From Phycisphaera sp. (GTDB taxonomy: Bacteria; Planctomycetota; Phycisphaerae; Phycisphaerales; Zrk34), in assembly GCA_016125285.1 (NCBI GenBank), contig WGMA01000075.1, forward strand, positions 1-47,535: 47,535 nucleotides of DNA, in the 5' to 3' direction. Both the position numbers and the translations under genes were made by a program. Shown here one piece after another: positions 42,498 to 47,535 of the stretch. The first letter of the stretch is position 1. Every line of letters starts with the position of its first letter. Below the pieces are notes generated by a model, which was given only the letters and a program-made list of their open reading frames with translations, had not been told where the DNA came from and ran no database searches.

Positions 42498-42525
42498 ATT
42501 GTATGCGGGGCCGGCCGCGTGTCAA
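42498..42525 (-). promoter_or_regulatory. rpsR promoter
   Basis: A consensus TTGACA (42520-42525), a 16-base spacer and TACAAT (42498-42503). The ~60-base leader contains the hairpin GCCCCAGG-CCGTGA-CCCGGGGC. Confidence 0.8.
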
Positions 42526-42541
42526 ACCGCCCGGCGGGCGA

Positions 42542-43756
42542 TCAGGGCGTGTTTCGGTTGAACAGGGTCGACCGTGCAGGCCCGACCGGGCTGACCGCGA
42601 AACGGTCCGCGTCGTTGCCGGTGTGCAGGTGATAGGTCTCGCCGAGCCGCCGCACGACGTCGTCGACCACGTCGGCGCGGCAGAGCGTGACGGTACAGCC
42701 GCCGAAGCCGCTGCCGGTCATGCGGGCGCCGTACACGCCGGGGATCTCGCGGGCGAGCCGCACGAGCATGTCGAGCTCGGCGCAGCTGACCTCGAAGTCG
42801 TCGCGGAGGGAGCGGTGCGACTCGTACATCAGGAACCCGGCGGTCTCGTAGTACGCGCTGTCGAGGGCGTCGGCGGTCATCTGGACACGCTGGTTCTCGA
42901 GCACGATGTGACGGGCGCGACGGAAGGCGATCGGGTCGATCGTGTCGCGCACGGCGATCAGCTCGTTGAGCTTCGCGTCGCGCAGCGATCGGATGTGCGA
43001 GAAGCGATCGCGCAGCGCGGCGGTCGCGGCGTCGCACTGATCGCGTCGCAGCACGTGCTCGCCGATCACCAGGTCGTGTCGCACGCCGGTGTCGGCGACG
43101 ACGAACGCGATGGCCTGCTCGTCGATGCGGACGGCCCGCGTGGCCAGCGTGCGGCAGTCGATCATCAGCGCCCCGCCGCGCGGGTTCTGCGACGCGGAGA
43201 TCTGCCCCATCAACCGGCGCGGCGTGCCGACGAACTCGCGCTCGGCCTCGCGGCACCACTCCGCCTTGCGGCCCGGCGCCAGGCGGATGCCCAGCAGCGA
43301 CTCGATCAGCGTCGCCGTCGCCACCTCCACCGCCGCGCTGCTGCCGAGCCCCACGCTCATCGGGATGCCCGACGCGATCGCCGCGTCGAACGGCGGCACC
43401 GACTGCCCATGGCTCAGGAACTGCGCCACGACGCCCTTGACGTAGTTCGCCCACACCGTTCGACCGGCCGCGAGGTGCGCGTCGACGATGAACGTCGACA
43501 TCTCGCCGCCGTCGACGTCCGCCGCGATCACGCGGCAGCGGTGCGATCGGTTCACGCGACCGGTGACCACCGTGTAGCGATCGATCGCCATCGACAGCAC
43601 CAGGCCGTCGTTGTAGTCCGTGTGCTCCCCCATCAGGCTCACGCGCCCCGGCGCGACGGCCGCGTGCGTCGGCTCGGCGTCGAACTGGTCCGCGAACGCG
43701 CGCACGGCGCGGTCCGCCACCGACTTCATGTCGCTGCCCGTCGGCTCACTGCCCAT
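42542..43756 (-). CDS. galK: Galactokinase-family GHMP kinase with altered catalytic motif
   Basis: 404 aa. The GalK signature APGRVSLMGEHTDYNDGLVLS, GHMP motif 2 SGIPMSVGLGSSAAVEVATA and motif 3 GARMTGSGFGGCTVTL are present, as is GGALMIDCRTL. However, the segment normally reading 'G(I/V)MDQ', whose Asp is the catalytic base in characterised galactokinases, reads RRLMGQ here (Gly184 in this numbering). The codon is GGG, two changes from an Asp codon, so a read error is unlikely. Activity on galactose is therefore doubtful. The start overlaps ruvX by 11 bases. Confidence 0.85.
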   Translation of the reverse strand: MGSEPTGSDMKSVADRAVRAFADQFDAEPTHAAVAPGRVSLMGEHTDYNDGLVLSMAIDRYTVVTGRVNRSHRCRVIAADVDGGEMSTFIVDAHLAAGRTVWANYVKGVVAQFLSHGQSVPPFDAAIASGIPMSVGLGSSAAVEVATATLIESLLGIRLAPGRKAEWCREAEREFVGTPRRLMGQISASQNPRGGALMIDCRTLATRAVRIDEQAIAFVVADTGVRHDLVIGEHVLRRDQCDAATAALRDRFSHIRSLRDAKLNELIAVRDTIDPIAFRRARHIVLENQRVQMTADALDSAYYETAGFLMYESHRSLRDDFEVSCAELDMLVRLAREIPGVYGARMTGSGFGGCTVTLCRADVVDDVVRRLGETYHLHTGNDADRFAVSPVGPARSTLFNRNTP

Positions 43757-44174
43757 GATCGCCGCGCCCCTTCAGTGTGAGAAAGTCCCGCAGGATCGCC
43801 GTCGCCGCCAGCGCGTCGCGCCGCGCCTTCTTCTGCTTGTGCGTCAGACCCGACTGCCGCATCAGGTCGTCCGCCTCGTAGCTCGTCAGCGTCTCGTCGT
43901 GCGCGAACACCTCGAGCCCCGTCGCCTCGCGCAGCAGCGTCGCCAGCGCCAGCGACTTCTTGGCGCGCGGCCCGACGAACCCGTCCGCCCCGTACGGCAC
44001 GCCCACGACCAGCGCGTCCGGGCCGTGCTCGTCGATCGCGTCGCGTATCCCGCGCAGCAGCGTCGCGTCGTCCGACGAGTCGATCACGCCCACGGGTCCC
44101 GCCTGATCGGTCTCGTCGTCGCCGACGGCCAGGCCGGTTCGCTTGTCTCCGGGATCGATCGCGAGGTAACGCAT
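43746..44174 (-). CDS. ruvX: Putative pre-16S rRNA nuclease YqgF/RuvX
   Basis: 142 aa RNase H-like fold. MRYLAIDPGDKRTGLAVGDD, VVGVPYGADG and AHDETLTSYEAD with the C-terminal KKARRDALAATAILRDFL are characteristic. It lies 20 bases after manC and overlaps galK, so it is in the corA-ruvA-manC-ruvX-galK run. Confidence 0.92.
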   Translation of the reverse strand: MRYLAIDPGDKRTGLAVGDDETDQAGPVGVIDSSDDATLLRGIRDAIDEHGPDALVVGVPYGADGFVGPRAKKSLALATLLREATGLEVFAHDETLTSYEADDLMRQSGLTHKQKKARRDALAATAILRDFLTLKGRGDHGQ

Positions 44175-44194
44175 GGCGGCTCAACGACGGCGTG

Positions 44195-45289
44195 TCAGAG
44201 GTACTCCTCGCCGAACAGCTCGCCGACGCGGGCGTGCAGTTCCTTGATGCGCTGCGCCTCGTCCGCGGGGCAGATCAGCGTGGCGCGCTCCGTGTGGATG
44301 ATCACGAGGTTGTCGACGCCGATCGTCGCGATCAGATGACGCGGGTTGTCGCTGACGACGAGGTTGTCGCGGCTGTCGAGCAGCGCGGCCAGCACGCCGT
44401 CAACGCGGTTGCCGTCAGCGTCGGCGTCGAGCGTCTGCCCGAACGCCGGCCAGCTGCCGACGTCCAACCATTTCACCGGCATCCGCACGGTCGCGACGCG
44501 CACGCGGTCGTCGCGGCACGCGGGCTCCATCACGCCGTAGTCGACGCTGATCTTCTTCAATGTCGGATAGACCTCGTTCAGCACCGCGTCGCGTTGCGGC
44601 GTCGACCACGCCTCGGCGATCCGCGTCACGGCCGCGTGAACCTCCGGCTCGTACCGCTCGACGCAACCCAGCAGCGTCGACGCACGCCAGACGAACATGC
44701 CGCTGTTCCACAGGTATCGCCCGCTGTCGATGTAACGCTGCGCGGTCGCCGCGTCGGGCTTCTCCTTGAACTCGGCCGTGCGGTGCGCGTCGTCGAAGCC
44801 ATCGATCGGGTCGCCCAGTTCAACGTAGCCGAAGCCCGTCGCCGCGTGCGTCGGCTCGATGCCGAACGTCACGAGCGTGTCGGCGTAACGCTCGGCGACG
44901 CGGTACGCCGCGTCGACACGCTGCTGAAACACGTCGACCGGCTCGATGAGATGGTCCGCGGTGAACACGGCGATCACGGCGTCGGGATCGTCGCGTGCGA
45001 TCACCGCCGCGGGAAACGCCACGGCGCCGAGCGTGTCGCGTCCCTCGGGCTCGCCGAGGATGTGCGCATCATCGAAACGCGGCAGCGCGGCGCGGATCTG
45101 CTGGCGGTACGACTCGCCGGTGCAGATGAACACGCGGTCGGCGTCGATCAGACCCTCGAGTCGATCGGCGGCGATCTCCAGCAGGCTCTTGCCACGCACG
45201 AACGGGATGAGCTGCTTGGGCTGATCGGCGCGCGACATCGGCCAGAGCCTCGTGCCGCTTCCGCCCGCCATAATCACCGCGTACCGCAT
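44195..45289 (-). CDS. manC: Mannose-1-phosphate guanylyltransferase
   Basis: 364 aa, single-domain GDP-mannose pyrophosphorylase without a fused isomerase. MRYAVIMAGGSGTRLWPMSR and DQPKQLIPF are the nucleotide-binding signature; FTADHLI, GFGYVELGDPI, EFKEKPDAATAQRYI and YLWNSGMFVWRA follow. GDP-mannose feeds polysaccharide or glycoprotein synthesis. The ATG at 45289 lacks a ribosome binding site; the TTG 36 bases upstream also lacks one. Between ruvA and ruvX on the same strand. Confidence 0.93.
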   Translation of the reverse strand: MRYAVIMAGGSGTRLWPMSRADQPKQLIPFVRGKSLLEIAADRLEGLIDADRVFICTGESYRQQIRAALPRFDDAHILGEPEGRDTLGAVAFPAAVIARDDPDAVIAVFTADHLIEPVDVFQQRVDAAYRVAERYADTLVTFGIEPTHAATGFGYVELGDPIDGFDDAHRTAEFKEKPDAATAQRYIDSGRYLWNSGMFVWRASTLLGCVERYEPEVHAAVTRIAEAWSTPQRDAVLNEVYPTLKKISVDYGVMEPACRDDRVRVATVRMPVKWLDVGSWPAFGQTLDADADGNRVDGVLAALLDSRDNLVVSDNPRHLIATIGVDNLVIIHTERATLICPADEAQRIKELHARVGELFGEEYL

Positions 45290-45346
45290 AAGAGAGAGTT
45301 TCGAGGTTCGTGCCGGAAGTTGCAAGCGACGCGATTGGGCGATGTT

Positions 45347-45997
45347 TCAGAGCGCTTTAGCCCGCAACACTTCGGCGATGAGTTCCTGCGCGTCATCGAT
45401 CTCGGGGGATTTGACGAGCACATCGTCGATGAGGCGGATCGCCACGGCGCGGTTTTCGCCGAGCTGGAGCAGCACCTCGAGCGCCTCGCGCGCCACGCCG
45501 CGTGCGGGCGCCGCGGGCGACGCGTCGCCGTCGCCGCCGGCCGTGGAGCGTCCGTACGCAGCGGCGCTGACGAACGCGTCAACCTTGCCGTGCAGCGACG
45601 CGACGATCGTCTCGGCCATACGCTTGCCGATCTCCGGCAGCGACTGCAGCGTCTTGGCGTCGCGGTCGGCGATCGCGGCGGCGATCTGCGACGGGTTGAG
45701 CGTCATCGCCCGCAATGCCTTGCGCGGGCCGATGCCCTTGACGGTGCGGAACAGCTCGTAGAACTCCCGATCGGCGGCGTTGACGAAGCCCGCGAGGCGC
45801 GGCGTGAACGTCGTGCCCTGCGACGTGCCCTCCAGGTAGTGCACCGTGTGCAGCGTCACCGCCTGACCGATCGACGGCCCGAGCCGCGCCGCGACGAACG
45901 CCGGGACCAGCACGTCGTACGACAGCCCGCCGTCCGGCGTGATCAGCGCCACGCCGTCGTCGACCGACTCCAGGATGCCGTGGATGCGGGAGATCAT
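45347..45997 (-). CDS. ruvA: Holliday junction-binding protein RuvA
   Basis: 216 aa. OB-fold (MISRIHGILESVDDGVALIT), helix-hairpin-helix segments (LFRTVKGIGPRKALRAM, LQSLPEIGKRMAETIVASL) and the C-terminal three-helix domain that engages RuvB (VAREALEVLLQLGENRAVAI) are all present. It starts three bases after the corA stop, 27 kb from ruvB. Confidence 0.96.
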   Translation of the reverse strand: MISRIHGILESVDDGVALITPDGGLSYDVLVPAFVAARLGPSIGQAVTLHTVHYLEGTSQGTTFTPRLAGFVNAADREFYELFRTVKGIGPRKALRAMTLNPSQIAAAIADRDAKTLQSLPEIGKRMAETIVASLHGKVDAFVSAAAYGRSTAGGDGDASPAAPARGVAREALEVLLQLGENRAVAIRLIDDVLVKSPEIDDAQELIAEVLRAKAL

Positions 45998-46000
45998 GGA

Positions 46001-47254
46001 TTACAGCCAGCCGCGTCGCCGGAAGAACACCAGCATGCCGCCGGCGATGGAGAACGTCACGACCCAGAACATCGCGTAGGACCACTTCCAGTGCAGCTCC
46101 GGCAGGACGTCGAAGTTCATGCCGTAGATGCCGGCGAGGAACGTGATGGGGATGAAGATCGTGGCGATGATCGTCAGCACCTTCATCACTTCGTTCATGC
46201 GGTTGGACACGGCGGACATGTACAGGTCGGTCAGGCCGCCGGCCATCTCGCGGTAGGTCTCGATGATGTCGATGACCTGCACCGCGTGGTCGTACACGTC
46301 GCGCATGTAGGTCTGCACCGTTTTCGACATCCGTTCCGATTCGTCGCGGTGAAGCGTGTCGACCACGTCACGCAGCGGCCACATCACGCGGCGCAGCGTG
46401 GCGAGCTGACGCTTGATGCCGTGCAGGTGCGACAGCATCTCGGGCGAGGGGTCTTCGAGGATGTCGTCCTCCATCGACTGCATGAGGTCGCCGTAGTGCT
46501 CGAGGATCGGGAAGCAGTGGTCCACCACCGCGTCGAGCAGCGCGTAGAGCAGGTAGTCGGCGCCGGAGCTGCGGATACGCGTCCCGGTGGTCTCGAGGCG
46601 GTTGCGGATCGGCTGCCAGATGTCGCCGTGAAACTCCTGGAAGCTGACGAGCAGGCCGGGGCGATAGAAGAAGCTGATCTGCTCGGCGACGAGGCGTTCC
46701 TCGGTGAGCATGAGCATGCGCGCGACGATGAAGAACAGGTCGTCGTCGTAGGGCTCGATCTTCGGGCGCTGGGGCACGCGGACGACGTCCTCGGCGGCCA
46801 GCGTGTGGATGCCGTAGGTCTCGGTCACACGCTTCACGACGTAGGGGTGCAGCCCGTCAACGTTGACCCAGCGGACAGTCGCCCAGTCGGGCTTGTGGGC
46901 ATGGGCGAGGAACGCGTCGAGGTCGTCGACGTCGATCATCTCGACGCGGTCGGGGCTGTAGTCGATCACGCGCACGACGACGTCGCCCGGCTCGGGCGGC
47001 GTGGCGGCCTCGGCGACGGACTCGATCCCGGGACGCGAGCCCGGCGAGGCGGCGACCGGGTGAGGGATCGACGGATGGCGATGCTTGCGCAGCCCCGGCA
47101 GGCGCAGCGCCGAGCCGAGCAATCGCCCGGCCGCGCCGACCGCGCCGCTCGCGGCGCCGACCGCGTTGTCGATCGCCGAGCCAACCGACCTGCGACCGCC
47201 ACGCGCATCGCGCGTCGCCGTCGGTTCCGCGCCGGTCTGTCTATCGTCACTCAT
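46001..47254 (-). CDS. corA: CorA-family magnesium/cobalt transporter
   Basis: 417 aa. The cytoplasmic domain (DVVVRVIDYSPDRVEMIDVDD, VRWVNVDGLHPYVVKRV, EQISFFYRPGLLVSFQE) ends in two C-terminal membrane helices, with the signature YGMNFDVLPELHWKWSY between them. The first ~75 residues are an Ala/Gly/Arg-rich extension not found in typical CorA. First gene of a minus-strand run with ruvA. Confidence 0.94.
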   Translation of the reverse strand: MSDDRQTGAEPTATRDARGGRRSVGSAIDNAVGAASGAVGAAGRLLGSALRLPGLRKHRHPSIPHPVAASPGSRPGIESVAEAATPPEPGDVVVRVIDYSPDRVEMIDVDDLDAFLAHAHKPDWATVRWVNVDGLHPYVVKRVTETYGIHTLAAEDVVRVPQRPKIEPYDDDLFFIVARMLMLTEERLVAEQISFFYRPGLLVSFQEFHGDIWQPIRNRLETTGTRIRSSGADYLLYALLDAVVDHCFPILEHYGDLMQSMEDDILEDPSPEMLSHLHGIKRQLATLRRVMWPLRDVVDTLHRDESERMSKTVQTYMRDVYDHAVQVIDIIETYREMAGGLTDLYMSAVSNRMNEVMKVLTIIATIFIPITFLAGIYGMNFDVLPELHWKWSYAMFWVVTFSIAGGMLVFFRRRGWL

Positions 47255-47338
47255 CGCGTGCCTGCCTTTGCTGCGCTGTCTGTAGCATACCGACCAATCG
47301 CGTGTCGGACGATCCCGTTTCGCAATACGTGTCGATAC

Positions 47339-47374
47339 AAAAAACGAGAGACGAGCGTGTTGCCCGTCTCTCGT
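47339..47374 (-). terminator. Terminator of the gene running off the right edge
   Basis: ACGAGAGACG-loop-CGTCTCTCGT, 10 bp, followed by six T on the minus strand. It lies 28 bases past the stop at 47402. Confidence 0.85.
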
Positions 47375-47401
47375 GGGGTGTCGCGGCGTTGTTGCGGCGT
47401 C

Positions 47402-47535
47402 TTACCGCAGGTGGTTGAGCAGGTCGATGCCGTCGCCGGGGATGATCAGGTCGGCGCCGGGTTTGCCCTTGATGATGTCGTTGTCGTCGACGCCGGCGAG
47501 GATGTTGAAGCCGCGGCCGCCGACCAGCAGGTCCA
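47402..47535 (-). CDS. C-terminus of an RTX-like repeat protein, cut by the window edge
   Basis: The last 43 residues read DLLVGGRGFNILAGVDDNDI, then IKGKPGADLIIPGDGIDLLN, HLR and a stop. The GG.G.N.L.G..D...I.G..GAD.I... pattern resembles calcium-binding RTX nonapeptide repeats in degenerate form. Secreted proteins with such repeats are common in this group. The upstream part is outside the window. Confidence 0.6.
   Translation of the reverse strand, partial: DLLVGGRGFNILAGVDDNDIIKGKPGADLIIPGDGIDLLNHLR

Overview
The window is high-GC chromosomal DNA that looks like a planctomycete, most likely class Phycisphaerae. The evidence is indirect: a futalosine-pathway menaquinone gene (mqnC), a twin-arginine-exported Gfo/Idh/MocA oxidoreductase, a secreted SUMF1-fold protein, abundant Pro/Gly-rich secreted proteins, tRNA genes without encoded CCA, and dispersed GAGAGGG/CCCTCAC palindromes between genes. 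No ribosomal RNA is present, so the taxonomic call is an inference.

Layout. 1-432: start of a minus-strand gene running off the left edge, then dispersed palindromic repeats. 433-2935: an FMN-binding membrane polyferredoxin plus ApbE flavin transferase. 3240-6597: a 3.36 kb IS1595-type transposon with 25-bp terminal inverted repeats and an 8-bp target duplication. It carries a transposase, a two-gene module (2TM-GAF-like protein plus a small partner), a tRNA-like gene, a class II tRNA whose anticodon reads UAA, and a small RNA with its own promoter and terminator. 6683-10625: recN, a PP2C-cNMP-binding phosphatase and an HTH/EF-hand-like protein. 10648-14259 (minus): lipoprotein, membrane protein, mqnC, small hypothetical. 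14353-18705: lysA, an MFS exporter, a deoxyribonucleotidase whose N-terminus is a copy of the RuvB N-terminus, and ruvB. 18931-21891: SPFH/GYF, small membrane protein and zinc-ribbon membrane protein. 21925-27864: DUF3553-like gene, tRNA-Leu(CAG), lipoprotein, FlgM-like small protein, a second ApbE, a hypothetical exported protein and a ~1 kb non-coding stretch with tandem repeats. 27865-36399: SUMF1-like protein, Gfo/Idh oxidoreductase, nucleoside-type MFS permease, S41 protease, two HAD paralogues and a MetE-like protein. 36396-42096: large secreted protein, glycerophosphodiesterase and ligA. 42176-47535 (minus): rpsR, then a corA-ruvA-manC-ruvX-galK run, and the C-terminus of an RTX-like repeat protein.

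The main point of interest is the transposon at 3240-6597. Its boundaries rest on directly visible terminal repeats and the duplication ACAAATAC. Its cargo (ochre-suppressor-like tRNA, a second cloverleaf-like RNA with a G3-U70 pair, a promoter/terminator-bounded small RNA and a TM-GAF module) is not standard for an insertion sequence. Other unusual items are the ruvB-derived N-terminus on the nucleotidase, a palindromic repeat inserted in frame in recN, an HTH protein with two EF-hand-like loops, and a galactokinase-like protein lacking the usual catalytic aspartate. All assignments come from reading the sequence; no database searches were run.
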